Source of the DNA: CBFFRJ01 sp051486985
GTDB lineage: Bacteria; Pseudomonadota; Gammaproteobacteria; Enterobacterales; Enterobacteriaceae
Length of the DNA stretch: 45,304 bases
NCBI RefSeq assembly: GCF_051486985.1
Contig: NZ_JAHVDV010000038.1
Span: 1-45,304, forward strand
Direction of reading: 5' to 3'
Shown here: positions 1 to 8,463 of the stretch, piece after piece
Numbering within the stretch: the stretch's first letter is position 1
Layout: every line of letters starts with the position of its first letter
Made by a program: the position numbers and the translations under genes
The notes under the pieces: model-generated
Seen by the model: only the letters and a program-made list of their open reading frames with translations
Told to the model about the DNA's origin: nothing
Databases searched by the model: none

Positions 1-234
1 CGGAGGGGATAGCCTGCAGGGATGCAGGCTGGTCCCCGACCCGACAGCACGGCGGCATAAGACGAACGGACCGCGCTGCGGCGATTTTCCTCGCCGGGAG
101 CCCGGGTTGCAAGGGAGGCGGCGGCGAGCCTCCCTTGCACGTTCACGGGGGAGGTGGCTTCAGAGAAAAATGAACTTACGGTGAACGGAACCATTCCACG
201 TAGCCTGCATGGGCTGTTCCACTATCCGCAACAG
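1..234. repeat. Left arm of long inverted repeat
   Basis: Bases 1-234 are the reverse complement of 45070-45304. The first 149 bases are identical; the only differences further in are at 150 and 152, one missing base near 213, and two or three mismatches after 226. The arm is GC-rich and folds: an 8-bp stem at 11-18/23-30, a 5-bp stem at 80-84/91-95 and an 11-bp stem at 109-119/128-138. No convincing coding sequence runs through it. Because pairing reaches the first base of the window, the true repeat may extend further. I do not recognise the family. Confidence 0.9.
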
Positions 235-264
235 TCTCTCCTTGAGCAATCGTGCGGAATGTTC

Positions 265-355
265 CCCTCACCCTGACCCTCTTCCTCAGGGAGAGGAATA
301 CTTTGTGACCGCGCACAATTCTCCCTCAGCTCGACCCTCTCCCGCAGGGAGAGAA
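265..355. repeat. Two CCCTCACCC/GAGAGGG palindromic repeat units
   Basis: Two copies of a short palindromic intergenic element lie at 265-298 and 322-355. Each has a pyrimidine-rich arm (ACCCTCT..C) and a complementary GGGAGAG arm. The same family occurs at 11294-11374, 41053-41216 and 44952-45042. They resemble the REP-like elements scattered between genes in Enterobacter and Klebsiella. No gene is seen between 235 and 410. Confidence 0.7.
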
Positions 356-410
356 ACAATAAACGTAAGGAGAGAACAAGCCGCCGGACCGCCACCAGGC
401 CCCAGAACGC

Positions 411-440
411 AAAAAGCCTGCTCAAAGAGCAGGCTTTTTT
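411..440 (-). terminator. Rho-independent terminator of proK
   Basis: A perfect 7-bp stem (416-422 with 428-434) around a 5-base loop, with an A run on the left and a T run on the right. It would work in both directions and lies just downstream of tRNA-Pro on the minus strand. Confidence 0.85.
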
Positions 441-444
441 AATT

Positions 445-521
<77 letters not shown>

Positions 522-533
522 AATGCGGGGCGC

Positions 534-562
534 ATCTTACTGCCCCGCCCCGCGATCGTCAA
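534..562 (-). promoter_or_regulatory. proK promoter with GC-rich discriminator
   Basis: On the minus strand, TTGACG (557-562) is separated by exactly 17 bases from TAAGAT (534-539), followed by GCGCCCC and the tRNA 12 bases later. The near-consensus hexamers and the GC-rich discriminator are typical of stable-RNA promoters under stringent control. Confidence 0.8.
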
Positions 563-610
563 TCACTTAATGTAAAAAAGCCCGCTGACTGGTGAGAAAG
601 CCATCAGACC

Positions 611-2293
611 CTATTTTGCTGTTTCTGAAGGCAAACGACACCAGTTGTTATTCTCATTAATACCGCCATCTGGCGAGGTATATCCGAGACAACCCATAAT
701 GGTATCGTACAGCTCAACATGCCGACGCGGCACCTTCATATCCGCTTCCTGTTTCAGGTGCGCGAACATTTTGGCTTTATCCGGGTCTTCAAGATACTTG
801 TCAGACATCCAGACCATCATCGGTACACGGAACTGCTCAGGCGGAGCCATTTTACGCGGCGTACCATGCAAATGCTCCTTCTCGTTGATGGACTCACCGT
901 GATCAGCCGCATAGAAAACAATCGCTTTTTTGTCGCGGACTTTATCAATTACGCTGTCGATAAAGTGGTCAACATAGGTCACGGAGTTATCAAAGGAGTT
1001 AATAAGCTCCTCTTTACTGCACTTATCATCAACGCTGACACACTCCGGCTTCCACTGCGCGAAGCTGCGTGGGTAACGCTGAGTGTAATTAAAGTGCGAC
1101 CCTTTAGTGTGCATAATAATCAAATGCTTGCCGCCGATATTGTTATCAAGCGAGCGCTGCATTTCATTAATCAGCAGCATGTCATCCACGTTTTTGCCAC
1201 GGTTACGCGGCTCGGCGCCAATCTGTTCGCGGTAGGCAATGTTGTCCGCCATGGTGTTGCTGTAGAACCACATTTCACTTTGCATCGCATACAGATCAGA
1301 AGAGAAACCCAGCTGCTTAAGCACGGCAAATATGTTCTGCTCTTTTAACGTGCGTTGAGGGTTGTCATCTGCCCCGCCCTCGCGCACAAACATACACCGC
1401 AGTGACAGCTTGGTGGCGGTGTCACAGGAGTAACCGCGGAAAGCGACCAGGTTTTTCTCCTGCGACAGCTTCGGCGTAGTATTACGCGAATAGCCGAGCA
1501 TCCCCATATGATCCCAGCGCGTTGTCTCGCCAATCACGAACACCACGAAGGTATCATCAAGCCCTTTTGGGGCGACATAGGTGTATTTTTTAGCAGGGTT
1601 AATCAACGATTTATAATCTGAAGATTCATCCACCTGCGCCCAGGCGTACAGTCCAAGCGCTGAAAGCCAGTTGGACGGCAGGTATGAGTTTGCAACCACG
1701 CCACCATAACTTGGCATATCCACGCCCGATGTCCGCTCCTCGTGCTTTTGTTGCAAATCCAGCAGGCGAATAGGCCCCCAGACCATCAGTGCCGCAACCA
1801 TGACCAGCGACAGGCTTCTGACCCGTTGACCCGGCGTGCGGAGCTGGCGCAGCAGCGTGTAGCGTGATTTATTGTTCCAGATAGAGAGCAGCGGTAAGAC
1901 GCTGACGATGACCACCCACGCAATAAGCTGCCATCCCACCACTTCTTTAGACAGATCGATATCGGTCGTCATCACCGATGCGATAATGCCGTAGCCAATA
2001 ACCACATTCAAAAACGTCATGTAGTAGCTGGCTGCCGCCGAAAAGATCACTACCAGCGACGCCAGTACGCGCCAGATGCGACGCCCAAATAATGAGAGCA
2101 TCCGTAATAAAAAGAAGGTCACTAAAACAGTGCCAACCAGTTCAACTACTGCAGAGAGTCCTTTCCAGACAGTAAACGCTTGCGCATAACCGTCAAACCG
2201 ACGGAAAAAAACTGCGCTATTCATAAATAGGCCGATATACAACGCCAGCAGAAAACTAAGCCTCTGCTGAGTCATTGATTTTATATAACTCAT
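611..2293 (-). CDS. eptB: Kdo phosphoethanolamine transferase EptB
   Basis: Inner-membrane enzyme that transfers phosphoethanolamine from phosphatidylethanolamine to the outer Kdo residue of lipopolysaccharide. The 560-aa protein has several N-terminal membrane segments (about residues 11-30, 45-70, 75-110, 120-140 and 160-178) followed by a periplasmic alkaline-phosphatase-type domain. Visible metal-site elements are GETTRWDH (255-262), the likely nucleophile Thr near 294 in DTATKLSLRCMF, and AADHGESIN toward the C-terminus. Cys pairs in the soluble domain probably form disulfides. I chose the ATG at 2293 because MSYIKSMTQQ matches the E. coli N-terminus; an in-frame extension to 2368 is not needed. 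It lies upstream of proK, transcribed in the same direction, as in E. coli. Confidence 0.97.
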   Translation of the reverse strand: MSYIKSMTQQRLSFLLALYIGLFMNSAVFFRRFDGYAQAFTVWKGLSAVVELVGTVLVTFFLLRMLSLFGRRIWRVLASLVVIFSAAASYYMTFLNVVIGYGIIASVMTTDIDLSKEVVGWQLIAWVVIVSVLPLLSIWNNKSRYTLLRQLRTPGQRVRSLSLVMVAALMVWGPIRLLDLQQKHEERTSGVDMPSYGGVVANSYLPSNWLSALGLYAWAQVDESSDYKSLINPAKKYTYVAPKGLDDTFVVFVIGETTRWDHMGMLGYSRNTTPKLSQEKNLVAFRGYSCDTATKLSLRCMFVREGGADDNPQRTLKEQNIFAVLKQLGFSSDLYAMQSEMWFYSNTMADNIAYREQIGAEPRNRGKNVDDMLLINEMQRSLDNNIGGKHLIIMHTKGSHFNYTQRYPRSFAQWKPECVSVDDKCSKEELINSFDNSVTYVDHFIDSVIDKVRDKKAIVFYAADHGESINEKEHLHGTPRKMAPPEQFRVPMMVWMSDKYLEDPDKAKMFAHLKQEADMKVPRRHVELYDTIMGCLGYTSPDGGINENNNWCRLPSETAK

Positions 2294-2661
2294 GCAAGCA
2301 ACCCTGGAAAAAGGGGGGAATAACACCGCCGTGCTTACGCTACTTTTGACGTTCGCAGACAGATACAACGCGGGAAGTTAATTGAGGAACTTCTTATGCG
2401 TGGCTAAGTAGACCACAAGGGCGGTAAAAAGTGTCTATCGGTAATGCGATCAGGTCATTTATTTACAAAAATATATGACCGACAGCAGATTATTCGCCAT
2501 TTAAATCTTTAACAGCATCTCCTCGCTGACTTTTCTTCTCTTCATCGCTTCCCACGGGGCGGTTGCTTGCAGCGAAAATAGTGTCCAAAGCAAGTGCCTG
2601 ACGCCGCGGCAGGCATAAAAAAGCCGCCAGCAGGAGCGGCGGCTTTTTTGCGGTTCAGCGA
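2294..2661. other. eptB-yhjX intergenic region
   Basis: 368 bases between the eptB start and the yhjX stop. It must hold the eptB promoter (minus strand), but I could not pick convincing hexamers. The only clear element is the yhjX terminator at 2617-2649. No small gene is supported. Confidence 0.5.
2617..2649 (-). terminator. Terminator downstream of yhjX
   Basis: Stem GCCGCC (2623-2628) pairs with GGCGGC (2638-2643), with six A's before and six T's after, so it could act on both strands. It lies 13 bases past the yhjX stop codon. Confidence 0.85.
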
Positions 2662-3864
2662 TTATGCATGTGCATGTTTGTAGACGGTGCGCTGCGGCTG
2701 ACGAATGGTGGTAGAAAGCGCCAGCGAGAGGATCAGCAGGATGAATATCACGCAGAAGGTCACATAAAAGCCACCGAACAGGGAAGCGATAATGGAGCCG
2801 CAAATACTGCCAATCCCGAAGCCCAGATAGATCACGCCATAGTTTTTCGCCAGATTGTTCAGGCCGAAAAATTCGCTGACCAGGGACGGGAACACGGTGA
2901 TGGTGCCGCCAAAATTAAAGGCTACACAGGCAATCGCGGCAAAAAAGGTTGCAGCATTAAGTGGTGCGAAGAGCAGCGCTGCCATCCCGACCAGGGAAAT
3001 GACCTGCCCGATAGTGATAACGCGGATACGCGCGATTTTGTCAGACAGGATACCCAGCACCAGACGCCCCGTCAGGTTAGCAATAGAGATCACGGTAACC
3101 GCGTTCGCCGCCGTTGCCGCATCAAGACGGACCATGCCCTGCGCGATATCTTTCGCCACGCCAATCACGTAAAGGCCACTCATACAGGCGGTCAGGAACA
3201 TCACCGCCAGCATCCAGTACTGCGGTTTACGCATGGATTGCGCCAGGGTGAAGTCGTTTTCTACGACACCGTTGACCGACCCCACTTTCTGCTGGGGTGC
3301 ATCGGTCATCAGCGTTGCGCCGAAAACAATCATGACCAGTACCATCATGCCCCAGATCATAAAGGTTTTTTCCAGGCCGACGGTTGCCAGCAGGTGGCTG
3401 TCGATAAATTTGAACCCCAGACTGCCCAGACCATATGAGCCAATAGAGAAGGCGGAAATCAGGCCCTTACGTTCCGGGAACCACTTCACGCAGTTAGAGA
3501 GGGTAAGCAAATAACCTGCGCCATCTGCCAGCCCGACCAGGATGCCCGCGCTCAGCCAGAGCATCATCAGATTACTGGAGTGAGCCGTCAGGAAAAAACC
3601 GATGCCCAGTAACACGCCGGAAGCCATCGTCACGCGTTTAACCCCAAAACGCTCCTGTAATTTACCCGCAACGGAGGATGAAATCGCAAGGCCAAGACTT
3701 AACAAGCCAAAGGAAAACGCCACCTGGCTGACCGGCTCGTCGAGCTTCTCCGCCAGCGCGCTATTGAACAGGCTCCAGGTGTAAACCGATCCCAATGCAA
3801 ATTGCGTAATGATGGTGCCGACAAGGGTTAGCCAGCGAGTACGGTGAGAAGAAGGTGTTTTCAT
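2662..3864 (-). CDS. yhjX: Pyruvate-responsive MFS transporter YhjX
   Basis: Major facilitator protein of the oxalate/formate antiporter type, 400 aa with about 12 predicted membrane helices. In E. coli yhjX is the main target of the YpdA/YpdB two-component system and is induced by pyruvate; pyruvate transport has been proposed. The sequence closely matches E. coli YhjX (for example FALGSVYTWSLFN near the N-terminus, KLQERFGVKRVT in the loop 2-3 region and NNLAKNYGVIYLG toward the C-terminus). The start at 3864 (MKTPSSHRTRWL) has AGGA about 10 bases upstream; an upstream in-frame Met at 3930 would overlap the promoter. A strong candidate YpdB site lies upstream at 3948-3999, so regulation appears conserved. 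Confidence 0.95.
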   Translation of the reverse strand: MKTPSSHRTRWLTLVGTIITQFALGSVYTWSLFNSALAEKLDEPVSQVAFSFGLLSLGLAISSSVAGKLQERFGVKRVTMASGVLLGIGFFLTAHSSNLMMLWLSAGILVGLADGAGYLLTLSNCVKWFPERKGLISAFSIGSYGLGSLGFKFIDSHLLATVGLEKTFMIWGMMVLVMIVFGATLMTDAPQQKVGSVNGVVENDFTLAQSMRKPQYWMLAVMFLTACMSGLYVIGVAKDIAQGMVRLDAATAANAVTVISIANLTGRLVLGILSDKIARIRVITIGQVISLVGMAALLFAPLNAATFFAAIACVAFNFGGTITVFPSLVSEFFGLNNLAKNYGVIYLGFGIGSICGSIIASLFGGFYVTFCVIFILLILSLALSTTIRQPQRTVYKHAHA

Positions 3865-3947
3865 GGCAGTTGTCCTGCAGAAGAAAGTAAAGGAATTCAC
3901 TGCCAACAACGATAACGAAGCGCACGCCATGCCAGGGCTAAAAAGGC

Positions 3948-3999
3948 ATGAAATGCGGCGGAGAAGGAATGAAATGCATCTGAGAGGGAATGAATGGCA
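3948..3999 (-). promoter_or_regulatory. Triple YpdB-like direct repeat upstream of yhjX
   Basis: Read on the minus strand there are three 10-mers, each separated by exactly 11 bases: TGCCATTCAT (3990-3999), TGCATTTCAT (3969-3978) and CGCATTTCAT (3948-3957). The known YpdB site at E. coli yhjX is two GGCATTTCAT motifs with an 11-base spacer. The two proximal copies match 9 of 10 positions and the distal copy is weaker. The spacers also resemble each other (TCC..TCTC), giving a 21-bp period, two helical turns. The proximal copy ends 83 bases before the yhjX start. Confidence 0.8.
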
Positions 4000-4103
4000 C
4001 GACGAATTATCATTGCCATGAATTTATAATGTAAGTTAGCACGCACTATCAGCCTGAGGGGCGGCAGCATTGTTTAATATTTGTAAAACTGCGCGCTAAA
4101 GGA

Positions 4104-4793
4104 TTAAAAGCGTGCGCTGACGCCCATGCTGTAAAGGTAATTTTGCCCGAGCATCCAGTTTTCTGATTGAGACATCGAGGCATAAGCCGCCAGATGCTGA
4201 TTAAGCAGCATATCTGCCCCTAATGTAACATCCATCCAGTTACCATACTGGTTGGCGGCGGAGAGACGATTCAGGCCGGACTGAATTTTCCAGACATTTT
4301 CCCCAAACTGCTGGTTATAGCTGATTTGTGCCCAGGGACGTAGATCGCCAATTTGCGTATCGACACGCCACCCCAGAGAGCTGACGCTGGCATGCCAGAG
4401 CGGATCGCTGTAGTGGTTATTCACTACGCTGTCGCCAAACTCATTGTACGTTGAGGTAGCAGAACCGTCGTAATGCCAGGTCGCGACCGGTCCTGTGACC
4501 ACCCCTTTCATCAGAGGAATATTCCAGCCCACGCTCAGGGTGCTGGTCGCATCCATAGGGGTGCTGTCCGGTAAATTGAACGTCATACCGGGGCTGTTTT
4601 GGGAGGAGCGAATTCGCTCTTCGAGGATATCGTCGTAACGTGGCTGGTGATCGCTGTCCCAGGTATAACGTTCCGCCATATTATTGTGCAGGTCAGGGGC
4701 GATATATTCTTGCTGCCAGGCAAATACCGAATGGCTAAAAAGCAGGCAAGCAGGTGCCACTGCCAGGAAACGGCCACTGTACTTTCTTTTCAT
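4104..4793 (-). CDS. yhjY: Autotransporter beta-barrel domain protein YhjY
   Basis: Predicted outer-membrane protein of 229 aa. A signal peptide of about 25 residues (basic MKRKYSGR, then a hydrophobic stretch ending SVFA before WQQEY) is followed by roughly 50 polar residues and a beta-barrel-like region rich in alternating aromatic and polar residues (WHYDGSATSTYNEFG, WAQISYNQQFGENVWK). The chain ends in phenylalanine (MGVSARF), the usual Bam recognition end for outer-membrane barrels. It matches E. coli YhjY (about 232 aa), found between yhjX and tag; some related proteins carry a lipase passenger domain, absent here. Physiological role unknown. The start at 4793 is supported by the signal peptide. 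Confidence 0.9.
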   Translation of the reverse strand: MKRKYSGRFLAVAPACLLFSHSVFAWQQEYIAPDLHNNMAERYTWDSDHQPRYDDILEERIRSSQNSPGMTFNLPDSTPMDATSTLSVGWNIPLMKGVVTGPVATWHYDGSATSTYNEFGDSVVNNHYSDPLWHASVSSLGWRVDTQIGDLRPWAQISYNQQFGENVWKIQSGLNRLSAANQYGNWMDVTLGADMLLNQHLAAYASMSQSENWMLGQNYLYSMGVSARF

Positions 4794-4951
4794 TAACGCG
4801 ACTCCAGAAGAGAGCCGAATTCGGCATAGTTGTTATCGTTTTATGAATAGTGTGGACGGGTAAAATCCCTTAATTAACTATTGTCTTTTTAACAGGTACG
4901 TCAAGGTTCACACTCATATTAGTTTGATCAAAATCAGCAACGGAGAAGGAT

Positions 4952-5533
4952 ATGCAACGCTGCGGCTGGGTAACTCAGGATCCCCTTTATCTCGCTTACC
5001 ACGACACCGAGTGGGGGGTGCCACAACGGGACGGGCAAAAACTCTTTGAGATGATCTGCCTGGAAGGGCAGCAGGCGGGATTATCATGGATAACGGTGCT
5101 CAAAAAACGTGAAAACTACCGCAAATGCTTCTATCAGTTTGACCCGCACCGTGTTGCGGCAATGGGAGCTGATGATGTGGAACGGCTGATGCTGGACGCG
5201 GGGATCATCCGCCATCGCGGAAAAATCGAGGCCATCATAGGTAACGCACGCGCCTACCTTACGATGGAGCAAAACGGTGAGCCTTTTCGCGAATTTGTCT
5301 GGTCATTTGTTAACAATGAGCCTCAATTGACCACCGCCACCTCGCTCAGTGAATTACCGACCTCCACCTCAATGTCGGATGCTCTCTCCAAAGCGTTAAA
5401 AAAACGCGGCTTTAAGTTTGTCGGCACCACTATTTGTTACTCCTTTATGCAGGCCTGCGGTCTGGTGAACGACCATATTGCAGGCTGTATCTGCCACCCC
5501 GGAGGAAAGCATGATCCGCAAATGGCAAAATAG
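4952..5533 (+). CDS. tag: DNA-3-methyladenine glycosylase I
   Basis: Constitutive base-excision repair glycosylase that removes 3-methyladenine from alkylated DNA. The 193-aa protein keeps the Tag zinc ligands Cys4, His17, His175 and Cys179, and the base-pocket residues Glu38 and Trp46 (in CLEGQQAGLSW). The helix-hairpin-helix fold region is intact. It is a few residues longer at the C-terminus than the 187-aa E. coli protein. A GGAGAAGG ribosome site precedes the ATG. Its last 23 bases overlap the start of yiaC, so the two are probably co-transcribed and translationally coupled. Confidence 0.97.
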   Translation: MQRCGWVTQDPLYLAYHDTEWGVPQRDGQKLFEMICLEGQQAGLSWITVLKKRENYRKCFYQFDPHRVAAMGADDVERLMLDAGIIRHRGKIEAIIGNARAYLTMEQNGEPFREFVWSFVNNEPQLTTATSLSELPTSTSMSDALSKALKKRGFKFVGTTICYSFMQACGLVNDHIAGCICHPGGKHDPQMAK

Positions 5534-5957
5534 CGATCTCACCCCTCTTCTCACGCTGTGGCTGGAGAGCACCACCTTTGCACATCCTTTTATTGCCGAA
5601 ACGTACTGGCTGGATAGCGTAAAGCTGGTACGCGAGGTCTATCTGCCGGGCGCGCAGACGTGGGTCTGGGAGGAGGATAGCAGGCCTGAAGGGTTTATCA
5701 GCATCATGGAGACGCAGTTTGTCGGTGCGCTTTTCGTCCGACCGTCGGCGCTCAGGCGCGGCATTGGAAAAGCGCTGCTTGAACATGTCAAACAGCGCTT
5801 TAGTGCCTTAAGCCTTGAGGTCTATCAGAAAAACGAAAGGGCGGTGAATTTCTATCATGCCCAGGGCTTTCGCATAGAAGACAGCGCCTGGCAGGATGAT
5901 ACCCAGTCCCCGACGTGGATCATGAACTGGCAGGCGGATCAAACGCCGTCAGCGTAA
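5511..5957 (+). CDS. yiaC: GNAT-family acetyltransferase YiaC
   Basis: GCN5-related N-acetyltransferase, 148 aa. The acetyl-CoA loop is RRGIGKALL (around residues 81-89), followed by LEVYQKNERAVNFYHAQGF, the usual C-terminal GNAT motif. E. coli YiaC has been reported as a protein lysine acetyltransferase. The ATG at 5511 has a strong GGAGGAAA ribosome site located inside tag and gives MIRKWQ, matching E. coli; the longer reading frame from 5478 has no such support. The gene's 3' end overlaps the convergent bisC by 38 bases. Confidence 0.93.
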   Translation: MIRKWQNSDLTPLLTLWLESTTFAHPFIAETYWLDSVKLVREVYLPGAQTWVWEEDSRPEGFISIMETQFVGALFVRPSALRRGIGKALLEHVKQRFSALSLEVYQKNERAVNFYHAQGFRIEDSAWQDDTQSPTWIMNWQADQTPSA

Positions 5958-8250
5958 GCACAGGCCCGGTGTACTTCTCTAACCAGGCCAGGGCTGTATT
6001 TCCCGCGCAGCCATTCCCCAGCTTCGAGCTGGGGAGATCTTTCGTCAGTACGTTAACCGCACCGTTTTTACAAATTCCACCTTCGGCACGATCAAGGTCT
6101 GGCCATGCCCCCTGGTGAATACAGATAACACCAGGTTTAATGCCTTCACTTACCACCGCCCCCGCCAGCACCTGCCCACGCCGGTTCCAGACACGCACCA
6201 GATCGCCATCGGCAATTCCGCGCGCCTTCGCATCGCTGGGGTGTAACGTCACCGGCTCACGCCCCGCCACGGCATACTGCTCACGCAAAGAGGAGTAGTT
6301 CAGCTGGCTGTGCAGGCGGTGTGCCGGGTGGGCCGAGAGCACCTGGAGTTGTCCATCCTCGGCGTTGCCATGCCACTCATCTGGCTCAAGCCACATCGGA
6401 TGTGGCGGGCAGTCAGCGTAGCCAAACCCGGCGATGCGCGCGGAGTAAATTTCAATTTTCCCACTGTCGGTTTTCAGTGGATGTGCCTGCGGGTCGCGGC
6501 GGAAATCAGCAAAACGGACAAAGGTCGCGTTCTGCGCGTTCTCAGGCATTTCAATAATGGCATTGTCTTCCCAGAACTGCGCAAAGGGTGGCAAGGTCAC
6601 GCCCTGCGCCGCGCCGCGCTGCTCCGCTATCTTGTAGAAGGTTTCAAGCCACTGCAGATCCGTTTTCCCTTCGGTGAAGCGTTCGCGTCCGCCCGGCTCC
6701 CACAGTTCGCTGAGAGAAGCAAAGACCTCAAAGTCATCACGCGCTTCCCCCTGGGGGGCAACCACCCGTTTCATTGGCACCATGTGCTGGTTGCTGTAAT
6801 CCCCGGTCATGGTCATATCGTTGCGTTCAAACGAGGTGGTGGCAGGCAACACGATGTCGGCATGTTTCGCCGCCGCCGTCCAGAAGCATTCGGAAATTAC
6901 AATCAGCTCCGGCTTCTGCCAGGCACGGATCAGACGGTTGGTATCCTGATGATGGGTAAAGTTGGCGCCACCCGCCCACCAGATAAATTTAATATCCGGG
7001 AAATGTCGATCCATTCCGTTGTGCTGATAAAAAGCACCGGGCTTTTCCAGCGCTTCAATGATGCGCGCCACCGGGATTTTTTCGACCGCCTCAATGCCCC
7101 CTTTCACTGCCCCTTGCATAGAGGCCAGCACCGCCGCGCGCCGCGTGGGGTTGCCGCCATTGGCAAAGTGATAAGAAAGCCCAAACCCGGTTCCTGGCAG
7201 GCCAATCTGCCCCAGCATGGCGGCGAGCGTCACCAGCATCCAGTGTTTTTGCTCACCGAACTGCTGACGCTGCATGCCCCAGCCGGACATCAACATCGTC
7301 TTGTTTTCGTGGAAAAGTTTTGCCAGTTCGCGGATTTTCGCCGCTGAAATGCCGCAAATATCGGCCGCCCATTCGGCTGTTTTAGCAACCCCATCACTTC
7401 TGCCGGTCAGGTACTGCGCAAAGAGGGGGTAACCTTCAGTACAGCGATGCAGGAAGTCATCATCCTGCCAGCCGTTTTCCACCAGCGTATGGGCAATGCC
7501 CAGCATCATCGCAACGTCAGTACCCATATGCGGAGCCAGCCATTCAACGCTGTCGCCAAGAAAGTCGACGGTTTCCGATCGCATGGGATCAATGCAGATC
7601 AGCCGCTTACCGCTTTTACGCAGTGCTTCAAAATAGGGAATACCCTGCTCGTCGCTGGCGTTCCAGGCAATTTTCAGGGTGTTGAGCGGGTTGGCGCTCC
7701 AGAGCACGACCACCTCGGCGTGTTCCAGCACCAGGGGCCAGCTGGTCTGCTGCTGATAAACCTCATTTCCCCCGACCACGTAAGGCATGATCGCCTGCGC
7801 CGCCCCGGTGGAGTAATCCCCCAGATGGCCGGTGTAACCTCCTGCAAGGCTCATATAACGCTGCAGTAACGTAGCGGCTTTGTGCAACACGCCATTGGAT
7901 CGCCAGCCGTAAGAACCGGCAAAAATCGACGCCGGGCCATGCTGCTCGCGGATGCGTTTATGCTGCTGATGAATCAGCCTGAGCGCGTCGTCCCAGGAGA
8001 CACGGACAAACTCATCTTCCCCACGAATACCCTGCGGGCTCGCCGGGGAGGCCAGAAAACCTTTACGCACCATCGGGAAACGCACGCGGGTTTTGCTGTG
8101 AACCTGGTCACGCACCGCAGTTTGTAGTGAATTTGGATGGTCAGTCGGTAATGCGCCGCGTGAGGAAAATACCGTTTCGCCGTCAGTGTCGACCAGCATT
8201 GGCCCCCAGTGGGCAGCCGTCAGAATTGTTTGAACTACAGAGTTTGCCAA
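5920..8250 (-). CDS. bisC: Biotin sulfoxide reductase BisC
   Basis: Cytoplasmic molybdenum (bis-MGD) oxidoreductase of the DMSO reductase family; reduces biotin-d-sulfoxide to biotin and can also reduce methionine S-sulfoxide. The 776-aa chain has no iron-sulfur Cys motif at the N-terminus and no Tat signal, as expected for BisC. The Mo ligand is Ser147 in GDYSTGAAQ. Cofactor-binding segments WSANPLNTLK, WWAGGANFTHHQDTNR and the C-terminal domain NRRGQVLAGAV are present. I prefer the TTG start at 8250: it has AGGAG six bases upstream and yields MANSVV, as in E. coli (MANSSS). The ATG at 8268 would place that ribosome site inside the gene. It converges on yiaC. Confidence 0.95.
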   Translation of the reverse strand: MANSVVQTILTAAHWGPMLVDTDGETVFSSRGALPTDHPNSLQTAVRDQVHSKTRVRFPMVRKGFLASPASPQGIRGEDEFVRVSWDDALRLIHQQHKRIREQHGPASIFAGSYGWRSNGVLHKAATLLQRYMSLAGGYTGHLGDYSTGAAQAIMPYVVGGNEVYQQQTSWPLVLEHAEVVVLWSANPLNTLKIAWNASDEQGIPYFEALRKSGKRLICIDPMRSETVDFLGDSVEWLAPHMGTDVAMMLGIAHTLVENGWQDDDFLHRCTEGYPLFAQYLTGRSDGVAKTAEWAADICGISAAKIRELAKLFHENKTMLMSGWGMQRQQFGEQKHWMLVTLAAMLGQIGLPGTGFGLSYHFANGGNPTRRAAVLASMQGAVKGGIEAVEKIPVARIIEALEKPGAFYQHNGMDRHFPDIKFIWWAGGANFTHHQDTNRLIRAWQKPELIVISECFWTAAAKHADIVLPATTSFERNDMTMTGDYSNQHMVPMKRVVAPQGEARDDFEVFASLSELWEPGGRERFTEGKTDLQWLETFYKIAEQRGAAQGVTLPPFAQFWEDNAIIEMPENAQNATFVRFADFRRDPQAHPLKTDSGKIEIYSARIAGFGYADCPPHPMWLEPDEWHGNAEDGQLQVLSAHPAHRLHSQLNYSSLREQYAVAGREPVTLHPSDAKARGIADGDLVRVWNRRGQVLAGAVVSEGIKPGVICIHQGAWPDLDRAEGGICKNGAVNVLTKDLPSSKLGNGCAGNTALAWLEKYTGPVLTLTAFDPPASS

Positions 8251-8463
8251 AGCGCGCTCCTGGTGCATGCAGGTGATGACCGCGTATATGCCGCAGTCTT
8301 ATGAAGGATGAAAGTCGTGCTCTATCATCCACAGGCACGGGCAATTGGCAAAGAATTAAACGTCATGACGGTAACGCACATGGCGATAAGCGGGATTTCC
8401 TCCTTGCCTGCACCAATTTTCGCGCTATGGTGTGGTCACATTCTTCAGGCGAGGGAAGCATTC

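Noticed and set aside
719..1348. A 209-codon open frame opposite eptB
   Set aside because: Overlaps the soluble domain of EptB on the other strand and resembles no known protein.
6310..7347. A 345-codon open frame opposite bisC
   Set aside because: Antisense to a clearly conserved molybdoenzyme gene; composition-driven, with no family features.
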